A DNA stretch of 64,000 nucleotides. Source: an uncultured Clostridia bacterium (GTDB lineage: Bacteria; Bacillota; Clostridia; Christensenellales; UBA1242). Made by a program: the position numbers and the translations under genes. The notes beneath the pieces are model-generated. The model did not search any database and had not been told where the DNA came from. It was given only the letters and a program-made list of their open reading frames with translations. Below are positions 28,406-38,006 of this stretch, piece after piece; the stretch's first letter is position 1; each line of letters starts with the position of its first letter. The stretch is taken from assembly GCA_944383405.1 (NCBI GenBank), contig CALWPL010000003.1:1-64000 (forward strand). The letters are read 5' to 3'.

Positions 28406-29878
28406 TTAATCATTAACTATTGTATTTTTATCAATGGTAAGGTTTTCTTTTGGAATAGTCATTCCTTCTGGCAAACTTTCACAGCCTTCGTAGAGTATTC
28501 CAGGTTGAGCGTCATAGGTGGCGTGCCTTAATTGTTTTGATTTTACTAGTTCGCCATTTTTATAATATTCAATATATGATTTTGCCTCGTAACCATTCTT
28601 TGCTTGTTTAACTCGTAAAAATTCTCCTTTGAACATAATCTTATCTGAATATCTTCCAGTTTTATCAGGGATTATCTTATCTTTACCCGCAGGAATAGTT
28701 TTTAAAATGACCCCTTTTGTTTTAATGGTGTAGTTTTCTTTATTTGTATCCCCATAAATTTTAAAGGTAATTTTATTGCCATCTGCATGGCCAATTATGT
28801 AAATTGGAAGTGATGAGGTGTTTGTAAATTTTAAGTCTGCAGTACTCCAAGATACCATTGCATCAAGGCAAGGCTCTACATAAGAAACGGGAAGAGAGTG
28901 TTTGTGTACTTCGCTTACTTCTATATTTGCAAGTAAAAGGGCGTTATACAAGGTGGTTGATACTTGACAAATACCACCGCCTACGCCTTTAACAAAAACG
29001 CCATCTTTAATAATGTTTGCTTCTTTGTAACCTTTATCAACTGTTCTTTTGCCGACAACATTATTAAATGAAAATGTTTCATTTGGCATGATTTGGTATT
29101 CATTTAATTGGTTAACTGCAAGTTTTATATTATTTTTTCTATCCATATTAGAGCTAGCATAAGAAGTCGAAAACTCACTTTGTTTCTTGGTCGATTTTAA
29201 GATATCCTCACTTGTAAATTTAGGTAAAACATTTTTTGTGGATATGTCAATTGATAGATTAGAAGAAAATTTTAGCCCATTTACAATGTCATCGTAAACC
29301 TTTTCTTTGTCAAGTTGAGTGCCGAATGTTTCAGGGATTATATCAAAGGTATTTTTGTTATAATTGTATTTTGCACAGGCAGAAATAGGGGTTGTGTCTA
29401 TTTCAAGGGCGATATTATCTAACTTTTCATCAATTCCAAGTAAAACATAATTAGTTGCTATTTTGCTATCAAATCCCATATTTTTTATTTTTCGAATCAA
29501 TTTTGCTTTATTAACTGAAGGCTTTCTATTTGATTTTTGTAATTCTTCTAGCACAATATGTATATTTGAGTGAATTTCAAAGTCATTGCTTCCAAATTTC
29601 CACTCTTTACTTCCATAGGTTAATGTAAGGCTTAAATCTTCTTCCGTACTTTTTGCAATATTACTTAATTTTTGCTCTGCTTCATCGGCAGTTAAACCTG
29701 ACAGGTCAACTCCACATACCGTGTAGCCTTCTTCAAAAGTTGCATTACAAAAAACAAATTCATTTATTAAATAAAAAGCAAAAAAAGGAATAGCAAATGA
29801 AAATACGAAAATTAAACACACAATTTTTATGTGTTTAACAATTCTCCAACGCTTATTGTTTTCTGTACTATTTTTCAT
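28406..29878 (-). CDS. VanW-family membrane-anchored protein, 490 aa
   Basis: One membrane helix (about 18-42) is followed by a putative peptidoglycan-binding domain (YTVCGVDLSGLTADEAEQKL and onward). The VanW domain itself is around residues 245-375, with the signature FSFNNVVGKRT and GVGGGICQVSTTLYNALL. The end (380-465) resembles a G5-type beta domain. VanW proteins are common at the cell wall of Gram-positive bacteria; their function is not settled and does not by itself mean vancomycin resistance. No ribosome site is visible before the ATG. It lies 53 nt after rmuC on the same strand. Confidence 0.88.
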   Translation of the reverse strand: MKNSTENNKRWRIVKHIKIVCLIFVFSFAIPFFAFYLINEFVFCNATFEEGYTVCGVDLSGLTADEAEQKLSNIAKSTEEDLSLTLTYGSKEWKFGSNDFEIHSNIHIVLEELQKSNRKPSVNKAKLIRKIKNMGFDSKIATNYVLLGIDEKLDNIALEIDTTPISACAKYNYNKNTFDIIPETFGTQLDKEKVYDDIVNGLKFSSNLSIDISTKNVLPKFTSEDILKSTKKQSEFSTSYASSNMDRKNNIKLAVNQLNEYQIMPNETFSFNNVVGKRTVDKGYKEANIIKDGVFVKGVGGGICQVSTTLYNALLLANIEVSEVHKHSLPVSYVEPCLDAMVSWSTADLKFTNTSSLPIYIIGHADGNKITFKIYGDTNKENYTIKTKGVILKTIPAGKDKIIPDKTGRYSDKIMFKGEFLRVKQAKNGYEAKSYIEYYKNGELVKSKQLRHATYDAQPGILYEGCESLPEGMTIPKENLTIDKNTIVND

Positions 29879-29931
29879 ATAAATAGTATGAGTATTAAAA
29901 AACTAATTATATAAGACAAAAATTGGAAAAT

Positions 29932-31242
29932 TTAAAAATCTATTAAATCTGTATCACTATCATCTAATGAATGGTTTTCTATTTCAATATCAGCAACATC
30001 TTTTAATTTTCTTTGAATTGTTTTAGTTTTTTTAGTTGCAAAATCAAGAGTGTTTGATGCTTCGTCAATCTTTTTTTGAGTTTTTGAAAGTAATTCTACG
30101 AATTTATTAAATTCTGCTTTAAAAATACTTAAAGTATTCCAAATCTCACTACTTCTCTTTTCAATTGCAAGCGTTTTAAAGCCCATTTGAAGACTATTGA
30201 GTAGTGCGGTTAGGGTTGTTGGCCCGCAAACCATAATTTTATATTTATGCTGCAAGGTTTCGCATAGGGCAGGGCGTCTTATAACCTCGGCGTATAATCC
30301 TTCTATTGGTAGGTACATTACCGCAAAATCTGTTGTCGTTGGTGGGTCTATATATTTTTCACAAATAGATTTTGCTTCTTCTTTAATCCTATTTTCTAAG
30401 TTTTTAATTTGAACTTCAACTTCTTGTAGGTTATTTGTTTCGCTTGCAGCACAAAGCCTAGAATAATCTTCCATAGGAAATTTAGCATCTATTGGAAGCA
30501 AAAGTTCACTTTCTCCTTTACCAGGGAGAATTACAGCAAAGTCGACTTTTTCAGAAGAATTTTTCTTTATATTTACCTGTTCTTTATATTGAGATTTTGA
30601 AAGTATTTGTTCAAGTAAACTTGATAATTGCACTTCGCCCCAACCACCACGAGTTTTTACATTGGTAAGAACTCTTTTAAGGTCTCCTACTCCTGTTGCT
30701 AGGCTCTGCATTTCGCCGATTCCTTTTGAGACGGTATCAAGCCCTTGTACGATTAATTTAACTGATTCACCTAGTCTTTGTTCAAGAGTTGAAGATAATT
30801 TTTCATCAACAGTTTGTCTCATTTGTTCAAGTTTTTTCTCATTCCTGTCTTGCAGACTTTTTAGGTTTTCAGAAATGATATCTGAAATTCTATTTAGTTT
30901 AGCGTCATTATCTTTTAATATTTCGTTTAATCTATTTTCAATAATAGTTAATTGTTGATTTTGCCCTTTTGACAAGTTTGATAGAAAATTTGAAACATTT
31001 TCATTGTAGTTTTTTATGGCTGTTAAGACAAATTCGTTGAGTTGTTTTGTTGAAGAAAATAAACTTTCAAATAAATTTTTTATTGTCTTCTCAAGATACT
31101 CGTTTTGGTGCTTCATTTCTTCCACAAGTTCCTGATAATCAAAATTAATATTTTTTCGTTTTATTAGGGATAGCAATGAAATACTAAGTATTACACATGA
31201 TACCCCAAGTATTAAAATAAGTAAAATTTGTTCTAAATTCAT
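29932..31242 (-). CDS. rmuC: RmuC-family DNA recombination protein, 436 aa
   Basis: RmuC proteins limit rearrangements at inverted repeats; they have a PD-(D/E)xK nuclease-like fold. An N-terminal membrane helix (about 5-26) is followed by a long coiled coil (30-165). The conserved core begins at about 180 (GVGDLKRVLTNVKTRGGWGE) and includes LPIDAKFPMEDY and AVMYLPIEGLYAEV. The frame opens at 31287, but AAAAGGA before the ATG at 31242 and the anchor pattern favour the later start. It is divergent from the gene at 31374. Confidence 0.92.
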   Translation of the reverse strand: MNLEQILLILILGVSCVILSISLLSLIKRKNINFDYQELVEEMKHQNEYLEKTIKNLFESLFSSTKQLNEFVLTAIKNYNENVSNFLSNLSKGQNQQLTIIENRLNEILKDNDAKLNRISDIISENLKSLQDRNEKKLEQMRQTVDEKLSSTLEQRLGESVKLIVQGLDTVSKGIGEMQSLATGVGDLKRVLTNVKTRGGWGEVQLSSLLEQILSKSQYKEQVNIKKNSSEKVDFAVILPGKGESELLLPIDAKFPMEDYSRLCAASETNNLQEVEVQIKNLENRIKEEAKSICEKYIDPPTTTDFAVMYLPIEGLYAEVIRRPALCETLQHKYKIMVCGPTTLTALLNSLQMGFKTLAIEKRSSEIWNTLSIFKAEFNKFVELLSKTQKKIDEASNTLDFATKKTKTIQRKLKDVADIEIENHSLDDSDTDLIDF

Positions 31243-31338
31243 ATTTTTTCCTTTTAATTTTATAATTATAGCAAAAAAGTTAAACATAAAAAAACAAATT
31301 TAATTAGTTTATTAAAATTGTTTTTATAAACACAATAA

Positions 31339-31367
31339 TTGACACAAACGCTCTTAGGTGGTAAAAT
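31339..31367 (+). promoter_or_regulatory. Promoter predicting a leaderless mRNA
   Basis: Consensus TTGACA (31339-31344), 17-bp spacer, TAAAAT (31362-31367). The -10 box ends 6 nt before the ATG at 31374, so the transcript should begin at or next to the start codon. Confidence 0.7.
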
Positions 31368-31373
31368 TTTAAT

Positions 31374-32261
31374 ATGAAAAAGTTTTTTTCAGTCCTTCTT
31401 AGAATTATTATGTTATTATCATTTGTAGGCATTTTAGTTTTTGTGTCTATTGCTTTTATCAATAGCCAAAACACTTCGTTTGAGGCATATAACTATGTTT
31501 ACAATAATAAGCAAACGCTAAATTTAGATGAAACAATTGAAAATATTAATAATAATGTAAAAATTAGATATGGGGCAAGAGATGATGTTTATGCTAGTTT
31601 TATCAGTGTTGCTGTAAGTGATATAAGTGAAGGAATTGATTATTTTTTAAATTATTTAGCATTGCAGGACAATATAACAAGAGGCGAACAAGATAGAATA
31701 ATTCGTAGTTTTGACAACATGTCAAATGAGTTGTCTATTGTGAATAATGCTTATAACGAATATATGGAAGCGTATAAAATTGCACAAGAACAAAGTGGAG
31801 CAGAATATGCAGCACAAAATGTTATTGCAAGAGAGATTTATTTAATAGATAGATATATTATTTTTTATAATGCAGAGTCGTTGCTACTTAAAAATATTGT
31901 TGAAATAATACAAGATTATTCTATGGAGCAAATTTCTTATGAAGGTTTGACTTATTTAATAAAAACAGGGCTTTCTGAAGGCGTGATTAGAGAAGTTTTT
32001 GTTGGAGAAAGTCAGGAAGATAGGGGAGATATTGCTAATAATGAACTTGCAAATACATTTTACGAGTTTGATATTAGGTCGACAAGATTTTCAAACAAAG
32101 ATGTTGTTCTAAATGAGAGTTTACGCACTTTTGTAGAAGATTTGAATCATCTTAATATTTACAGTTGGGCTGGTAATTATGATGGCTATATTGCAAATTT
32201 AACAGGGACAACTAAGGCAAGGGCAATAAGTGCTAAGAGTTTTTTTGATAACAACTTTTAG
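31374..32261 (+). CDS. Orphan membrane-anchored protein, 295 aa
   Basis: Not recognised. An N-terminal helix (about 4-28) is a signal anchor or signal peptide; there is no lipobox. The rest is mostly helical, with many Asn, Tyr and Glu. The only ribosome-site-like bases (AGGTGG) lie inside the promoter, too far from the ATG, and the -10 box ends 6 nt before the ATG, so a leaderless mRNA is likely. The lipoprotein gene at 32274 follows 12 nt later, so the two probably form an operon and may act together at the surface. Confidence 0.6.
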   Translation: MKKFFSVLLRIIMLLSFVGILVFVSIAFINSQNTSFEAYNYVYNNKQTLNLDETIENINNNVKIRYGARDDVYASFISVAVSDISEGIDYFLNYLALQDNITRGEQDRIIRSFDNMSNELSIVNNAYNEYMEAYKIAQEQSGAEYAAQNVIAREIYLIDRYIIFYNAESLLLKNIVEIIQDYSMEQISYEGLTYLIKTGLSEGVIREVFVGESQEDRGDIANNELANTFYEFDIRSTRFSNKDVVLNESLRTFVEDLNHLNIYSWAGNYDGYIANLTGTTKARAISAKSFFDNNF

Positions 32262-32273
32262 GGAGGAAGAATT

Positions 32274-33299
32274 TTGAAAAAGAAGTTTGCTTTAATATTA
32301 ATTTGTATTTTGTCTTTTGGCATATTCTTTTTTACTGGTTGTAATGAAACAAATTACACAAAAGAAGATGTTGAAAATCTTTATAGTAGTATAATAGATG
32401 AATATGGCGATGATGATGGTTTGTTAAATTTAGGCATTGACATAAGTCTTGTTGTTGAAGGTGGCATTATAAATCAAGATAAAGCCTATATTTTTCCACT
32501 TGTTTATAACAAATACATTTCTTGTGCGTCAGGAGTGTGCTTTGGCTCATCACAAAGGCAAGGTAAGACATTGATTTATTCAATAAATAACTTTGAGCAA
32601 GAAGAAATAAACGAGATTTATAATAAACTCATTCGTGTAAGAGAATCAATAAAAAGTTTTGTTAATGCTAAGTACATTTTTGAAAATAGTAAGGGAAACT
32701 TATATTATATGGAGACTATTGAGACTTTAAACACTCTTATAAGTGATTTGTATTCTTTAAATGATTCTTTCTCTGAATATTATTTTAAATATTTTTATAC
32801 AGATTTTTCACAGGAATCAGTTCTAGCAGAAGGTAGTTTAAAAGATTTTATGTGGTATCAATTATGTTCTATTTCAAAGGTTTCTTTTGAGTATGAGTTA
32901 AAAACATTTAAAATGAGTAATCCTTATGGCGAAATTGAAACTTGGTTTGCAAATACTCAACTTATAAAAGACTTTATTGCAATTTCTGAGCGGGCTATTA
33001 ACTATTTAAAAAACGACAATCTTCTTGCTGGAGTTTTTGAAAATAATAAAGCATTAATATTAGATATTTTAAAGAATATACAATATGAGATGTCAGGGTT
33101 TGAAAGCGAATATTCTTTATTTTTAAGAGCGTTAAATAATGTTAATATTAGGGAATATTTTACATCAGTAAATCAAGACGCATATAAGGAGTCTCTAACT
33201 AATTTAGAAAAATCAAGTTTTGAAATTATAGATTCTTTTATAGAAGGAAGATATACAGGCTTTATGGAAGGGCTTACTAGTATTATTAATTATCTTTGA
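32274..33299 (+). CDS. Orphan lipoprotein, 341 aa
   Basis: Starts with TTG behind GGGAGGAAG. The signal peptide ends in FTGC with Cys23 as the lipid site, so it should be anchored on the outer face of the membrane. The body is helical and acidic, with no known domain that I can see; a short CASGVCFG motif with two cysteines lies near residue 88. Probably co-transcribed with the anchored protein before it. The gene pair is followed by gltX after 65 nt. Confidence 0.62.
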   Translation: MKKKFALILICILSFGIFFFTGCNETNYTKEDVENLYSSIIDEYGDDDGLLNLGIDISLVVEGGIINQDKAYIFPLVYNKYISCASGVCFGSSQRQGKTLIYSINNFEQEEINEIYNKLIRVRESIKSFVNAKYIFENSKGNLYYMETIETLNTLISDLYSLNDSFSEYYFKYFYTDFSQESVLAEGSLKDFMWYQLCSISKVSFEYELKTFKMSNPYGEIETWFANTQLIKDFIAISERAINYLKNDNLLAGVFENNKALILDILKNIQYEMSGFESEYSLFLRALNNVNIREYFTSVNQDAYKESLTNLEKSSFEIIDSFIEGRYTGFMEGLTSIINYL

Positions 33300-33364
33300 T
33301 TACTAGGAGTAAAGTAAGAAGAATAGCGACAAAATTACTAAAAATAAATAATTAGGAGAGAAAA

Positions 33365-35044
33365 ATGGATTATATTAAATTAGCAAATTTACTTTTTCCA
33401 GATGTAGATTTGACAGTAAAAGAGTGTTTCGAGGCGTTCCCAAAAAGGATTCTGCCAGAAAAAGCAGAAGTTGTTCGTATTGCACCTAGTCCAACGGGAT
33501 ATTTACATATAGGTTCTGTTTATGGGGCATTTATAGATAAGTTAATTGCTTATCATACAAATGGTGTGTATTATATGCGTCTTGAAGATACAGATAGTAA
33601 AAGAGAAGTTGAAAACGCAGGCGATATAGCATATAATATGCTAAGCCTTTTTGGTTTAAAGCCAGACGAAGGTTATGCAGGTTCAGATAAAAAAGAAATA
33701 GGGGCTTATGGAGAATATGTTCAGAGTAAAAGGCAAAGGTATTATCTTGCATTTGCAAAGCATCTTGTAAGTATTGGCAGGGCATATCCTTGTTTTTGTT
33801 CAGGCGGTGGGAGCAAAGAAGACATTTTAAAAAGAAGGCAAGAAGAACTTGAAAAAACAAACGATATAGAAGAAAAAGATAAATGTAGAGATTTAACATA
33901 TGAAGAAATTGAAAAAAATATTAAGGATAACAAACCTTTTGCAATTAGATTAAAATCTAGTGGAAATCCTGAAAGGACATTTTCTTTTAAAGATGAGATT
34001 AAGGGAGTTAGAGAAATAAGAGAAAATGCAAAGGATATAGTTATTTTAAAAAGTGATTTTACTCCGCCTTATGCTCTTGCTCATGTGGTAGATGATTCGC
34101 TTATGCAAACTACACTTGTAGTAAGGGGGGAGGAATGGTATCCATCTCTTGCGAGTCATTTAGAGTTATTTAATGCGTTTAATATAAAACCACCAAAATA
34201 TGCACATACACCTGTCGTGTGTAAAATTGATGAAGATGGCAATAAAAGGAAGTTAAGTAAAAGGAAAGACAAGGAAGCCGATGCAAGATATTTTATTGAG
34301 CAAGGTTATCCGGTGAGCAGCGTGATGGAATATCTGCTTAATTTAATTAATAGTGATTTTGAAGATTGGAGAAGGCAAAATCCTACATTATCATACTTTG
34401 AATTTCCGTTTAAAGTGTCAAAAATTGGTTCTAATAATCCTATGTTTGACTTTCAAAAGTTAAATGATTACTCAAAACAAGTTATAAGTAGATTTAGTGC
34501 ACTAGATGTTTATGATAGGTGTTTATCTTGGGCAAAATCTTATGATAACGCTTTTTATAAAATTTTAAGAGATAAAAAAGATTTTTCAATAAAATTATTT
34601 AGTATTGATAGAGAAGGCAAAAACCCAAGAAAAGATATTGCAAAGTGGAGTGATGTTTCTTCGCTTTATGATTATATGTTTTTTGGAGTTGAAAATAAAA
34701 ATTTAGCCGATTATGAATTTGATGAAAATTTATTAAAAGAAGACATTATAAATGTTCTTAGTGAATATAAAAAAGTTTACAATAGACAAGATGATAAACA
34801 AACTTGGTTTGATAAAATTAAAGCCATTTGTCCAAAATTTGGCTTTTGCGACAATATGAAAGATTTTAAAAAAGAGCCACAAAAATATAAGGGTAGTGTG
34901 GCAGATGTTAGCGGGATAATAAGAGTTGCTACAACGACAAGAAAAAATACTCCTGATTTATATTTTTTACTTGACCTTATGGGAAAAGAAGAAATTAATA
35001 ATAGAATTGATAAAGTTATTAAATTATTAAGAGAAGGGGAATAG
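33365..35044 (+). CDS. gltX: Glutamyl-tRNA synthetase
   Basis: Class I synthetase that charges tRNA-Glu. APSPTGYLHIGS (residues about 40-51) is the HIGH region, and KLSKR (296-300) is the KMSKS loop. YYMRLEDTDSKREV and VVRGEEWYPSLASHLELF are typical. At 559 residues it is longer than the common 470-500. Part of this is an N-terminal extension of about 35 residues before the HIGH domain, and the rest is in the helical C-terminal domain. GGAGAG precedes the ATG. The small membrane-protein gene follows 2 nt after the stop. Confidence 0.94.
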   Translation: MDYIKLANLLFPDVDLTVKECFEAFPKRILPEKAEVVRIAPSPTGYLHIGSVYGAFIDKLIAYHTNGVYYMRLEDTDSKREVENAGDIAYNMLSLFGLKPDEGYAGSDKKEIGAYGEYVQSKRQRYYLAFAKHLVSIGRAYPCFCSGGGSKEDILKRRQEELEKTNDIEEKDKCRDLTYEEIEKNIKDNKPFAIRLKSSGNPERTFSFKDEIKGVREIRENAKDIVILKSDFTPPYALAHVVDDSLMQTTLVVRGEEWYPSLASHLELFNAFNIKPPKYAHTPVVCKIDEDGNKRKLSKRKDKEADARYFIEQGYPVSSVMEYLLNLINSDFEDWRRQNPTLSYFEFPFKVSKIGSNNPMFDFQKLNDYSKQVISRFSALDVYDRCLSWAKSYDNAFYKILRDKKDFSIKLFSIDREGKNPRKDIAKWSDVSSLYDYMFFGVENKNLADYEFDENLLKEDIINVLSEYKKVYNRQDDKQTWFDKIKAICPKFGFCDNMKDFKKEPQKYKGSVADVSGIIRVATTTRKNTPDLYFLLDLMGKEEINNRIDKVIKLLREGE

Positions 35045-35046
35045 AA

Positions 35047-35337
35047 ATGGTAATTTTAAAGAGTTTTTCTGGAATATTAAATATAATAGGTCAAATACTT
35101 GCATTTTTAACTATTATTATGCTAGGGCTTATTTATTTAAATGACGCTTTACCTGTTAAATTTTTACCAGAAGATTTTTATAACACACTTGTAAGTATAA
35201 AGGAGTATGCGGTAATTATTACAATAACTGTTTGCGGTTTTGCTTTTGCATGCAAACGCTCATTAATTATATTTATTCCTTTTTGCATTTTAGCAATTTG
35301 TGCGCTTGCGTGTTATTCAATAACATTGTTTGGTTAA
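35047..35337 (+). CDS. Small three-helix membrane protein, 96 aa
   Basis: Not recognised. Three hydrophobic segments (about 8-31, 49-68, 70-94) fill nearly the whole protein. Its ribosome site (AAGGGG) lies inside the end of gltX, and only 2 nt separate the genes, so it is read from the gltX transcript. Confidence 0.6.
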   Translation: MVILKSFSGILNIIGQILAFLTIIMLGLIYLNDALPVKFLPEDFYNTLVSIKEYAVIITITVCGFAFACKRSLIIFIPFCILAICALACYSITLFG

Positions 35338-35423
35338 TAAATAGTTAAATTTTACTCAATTTTTGCATAAAAAAAGTACAAGCCCTCATAGATATAAAAT
35401 ATAAAAAATTAAGGGTGATAAAA

Positions 35424-36944
35424 TTGAGTAAATCTAATAAAAAGAAAATTGCATTAAAAATTGTTATTATTTCACTTATATTATTGCTAGTATTAGGAAT
35501 AGTTATTTTTGCTCTTATTTCATGTAAAGATAATATTTTAAAGCAAGGCGAAATAACTAATTATACTTTAAATTTAAGTTTTGATGAAAGTAATAATACA
35601 TTAACAGGTATTCAAGAGACGGATTATATTAATAATTATGAAGTGGTGTTAAAAACACTTGAATTTCATCTGTATCCAAATGCGTTTAGAACTGACGCTG
35701 TCTATCGCCCTGTAAATACACTTAATTATCAAAGGGCATATCCTAATGGATTTTCATCTGGTGGGATTACTATAAAAAGTGTAAAAGTTGATGGTCAGAG
35801 TAAAGAAATTAATGTTACTGGAAATGATAAAAATATTCTTGAAGTTGAGTTAAATGATGATTTATATCCTGGAGATAGAGTTTTAGTTCAACTTGAATAT
35901 GTTGTGCAACTGCCAAATTGTTTACATAGGTTTGGGTATGGGGATAATACCTATAACTTTGGCAACTTTTATCCTATTGCAAGTATTTATGAACAAGGGT
36001 CTTTTAGAGAAGATAATTATGGGGCAAACGGCGACCCTTTTTATAGTCAAATGTCAAATTACGATGTAACAATAACTTACGACGATGATTTTATTCTTGC
36101 AAGTTCAGGGGAACAATTAAATACAACTTTATCTAATGGATTAAAGACAACGACAATTAACGCAGATGCTGTAAGAGATTTTGCTTTTGTGCTTAGTAAA
36201 AACTTTTCGGTTATTTCAAAAAAGACAGGTAATACAATGGTTTACTATTATTACTATGATGATGCAACGCCAGAAAAAAGTTTGCAGGCAGGAGTCGATG
36301 CTATAAGCACCTTTAATAATTTATTTGGAGAATATCCATATAAAACATATAGCGTTGTTAAGGCAAATTTTATACATGGGGGTATGGAATATCCAAATTT
36401 AGTTTACATTTCAGATAGTGTAGAAGATTATGAAGATTATATTAATGTGATAATTCATGAAACTGCTCATCAATGGTGGTATAATTTAGTTGGGAGTAAT
36501 GCTTGTGAATATGCATGGTTAGACGAAGGGCTTACAGAATTTTCAACCCTGTTATTTTACAGGTATAATAAGGGTTATAATGTAAATATAGAAGATAGTT
36601 TAAATGCTTCACTCTCAAGTTATTTACTTTTTAGTGAAATTTATGAAAGTGCATACGGAGAGTTTAATAGTACAATGAGCAGAAATGTAAATGATTTTTC
36701 AGGCGAAATGGAGTATGTGTATGTTACTTATGTTAAAGGAGTTTTATTTTTTGACTCATTAGAAGAAACTATTGGGGAAAAGAATTTTTTAAAGGCATTG
36801 AAACATTATTTTAAAGAAAATGAATTTAAAATTGCAACTCCTGATGATATGATTTCTAGTTTTGAAATAGTAACAAAAAGAAGTTTGGAAGGATTTTTTG
36901 ATTCTTGGATAAATGGGAAGGTTATTCTTCAGAATTATGATTAA
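35424..36944 (+). CDS. M1-family aminopeptidase-like lipoprotein, 506 aa
   Basis: The zinc site is complete: HETAHQWW (His345, Glu346, His349) and, 18 residues on, WLDEGLTEF (Glu368), the M1 pattern. The exopeptidase motif that usually reads GAMEN appears as GGMEYP near residue 315. The N-terminal helix ends in LISC (Cys34), which fits a lipobox, so the enzyme probably works outside the membrane on peptides. AAGGGTGAT lies before TTG 35424, which I chose over the in-frame GTG at 35415. The C-terminal helical domain of large M1 enzymes is absent, as in short bacterial members. Confidence 0.87.
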   Translation: MSKSNKKKIALKIVIISLILLLVLGIVIFALISCKDNILKQGEITNYTLNLSFDESNNTLTGIQETDYINNYEVVLKTLEFHLYPNAFRTDAVYRPVNTLNYQRAYPNGFSSGGITIKSVKVDGQSKEINVTGNDKNILEVELNDDLYPGDRVLVQLEYVVQLPNCLHRFGYGDNTYNFGNFYPIASIYEQGSFREDNYGANGDPFYSQMSNYDVTITYDDDFILASSGEQLNTTLSNGLKTTTINADAVRDFAFVLSKNFSVISKKTGNTMVYYYYYDDATPEKSLQAGVDAISTFNNLFGEYPYKTYSVVKANFIHGGMEYPNLVYISDSVEDYEDYINVIIHETAHQWWYNLVGSNACEYAWLDEGLTEFSTLLFYRYNKGYNVNIEDSLNASLSSYLLFSEIYESAYGEFNSTMSRNVNDFSGEMEYVYVTYVKGVLFFDSLEETIGEKNFLKALKHYFKENEFKIATPDDMISSFEIVTKRSLEGFFDSWINGKVILQNYD

Positions 36945-36983
36945 TAATTATTTAAAATGTTAATTACTTTTTATATTTAATAT

Positions 36984-36992
36984 GATATAATA
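36984..36992 (+). promoter_or_regulatory. Extended -10 promoter of the hydrolase gene
   Basis: TGA followed by consensus TATAAT (36987-36992). The start near 36999 leaves a short leader with an AGAGGA ribosome site before the ATG at 37013. Confidence 0.5.
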
Positions 36993-37012
36993 TGTAGTCA
37001 AAAGAGGAAATT

Positions 37013-37804
37013 ATGAGAACTGTAAACTTATCAAGTGGGAGCAAGGGGAATTGTACTTATATAGAGTCTAGTCAAGCAAGGGTTTTGATTGATGATGGCT
37101 TATCTTATATAAATTTAAAACAAAGACTATCACAAATTGGAGTTGAGCCATCGAGTATAGATGCAATTCTTTTAACTCATGAGCATACTGACCATTTGGG
37201 TGGAATAAATAGTTTTTTAAAAAAGAATAAAAACGCAAAAGTATACATACCTGCCTTTGCAAAAGATTTTTGTATTTCTAGTATAATGGAATTGCCGCAA
37301 TCTCAAATTGTTTGGTTTACAACAAGTGATTTTTTTATAAAAGATATAACAATCTCTTGCTTTGTTTTACCACATGATAGCAAGTTTTGTGTAGGGTATA
37401 GTTTATACTTTTCTCAAAGAAAAGTTAGTATTGCAACGGACTTAGGTTATATATCAGATGACATTATAAATTGTCTTGCTGGAAGTAATATTTTGTATCT
37501 TGAAAGTAACCATGATGAACATTTGCTTATGAAAAATCCTAAGTATCCTATGAAAACAAAAAAAAGAATTCTTAGTAATAAAGGACATTTATCAAATAAT
37601 GCTTGTGCTCATGCACTTGCAAGATTAATTCCAAGTGGAGTTGTGCAAGTCGTTCTATCTCATTTAAGTGAAGAAAATAATACTCCGAACCTAGCCTATT
37701 CTACTATAAAAAGTATTTTACAAGATTATGGTATTGTTGAAGGTAAAAATGTTTTTGTTGATGTCGCCTATCAAAATAAAATTGGAACAATATTTAATTT
37801 GTAG
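37013..37804 (+). CDS. MBL-fold hydrolase of the YycJ/WalJ type, 263 aa
   Basis: The metallo-beta-lactamase metal site HEHTDH is at residues 56-61, behind LASGSKGN-like NLSSGSKGNCTYIE and VLIDDGLS, as in YycJ/WalJ. Known members are nucleases or hydrolases linked to DNA repair and cell-wall control, usually next to the walRK two-component genes. Those genes are not here, so the link is not preserved in this window. Further ligands are seen in LPHDSKFCVGY and SHLSEENNTP. It stands alone between its own promoter and terminator. Confidence 0.88.
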   Translation: MRTVNLSSGSKGNCTYIESSQARVLIDDGLSYINLKQRLSQIGVEPSSIDAILLTHEHTDHLGGINSFLKKNKNAKVYIPAFAKDFCISSIMELPQSQIVWFTTSDFFIKDITISCFVLPHDSKFCVGYSLYFSQRKVSIATDLGYISDDIINCLAGSNILYLESNHDEHLLMKNPKYPMKTKKRILSNKGHLSNNACAHALARLIPSGVVQVVLSHLSEENNTPNLAYSTIKSILQDYGIVEGKNVFVDVAYQNKIGTIFNL

Positions 37805-37840
37805 TTTGTTTTAATTTACTTTTTATATAGTAAAAATTTT

Positions 37841-37872
37841 CTTTTCATAAACTTTTATGAAAGGATTTTTTT
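37841..37872 (+). terminator. Terminator after the MBL hydrolase gene
   Basis: CTTTTCATAAA pairs with TTTATGAAAGG (one wobble), followed by ATTTTTTTA. Confidence 0.7.
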
Positions 37873-37970
37873 ATATTTACTCAAAAATAGTTTGTTTTTA
37901 AATTTTTCTTTTTAAACAAATAAGAAAATTTTTAATATTAAGTTTTTTTTTATAAATTAATATTTATAAA

Positions 37971-38000
37971 TTGATTATATACTTTAATTTATGCTATAAT
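37971..38000 (+). promoter_or_regulatory. Promoter predicting a leaderless mRNA
   Basis: TTGATT (37971-37976), 18-bp spacer ending in TGC, consensus TATAAT (37995-38000). Six T separate it from the ATG at 38007, so no ribosome site can exist. Confidence 0.7.
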
Positions 38001-38006
38001 TTTTTT

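Noticed and set aside
28406-29878. Vancomycin resistance gene, from the VanW domain
   Set aside because: VanW proteins are widespread and no vanA/H/X or vanRS genes are nearby, so resistance cannot be inferred.
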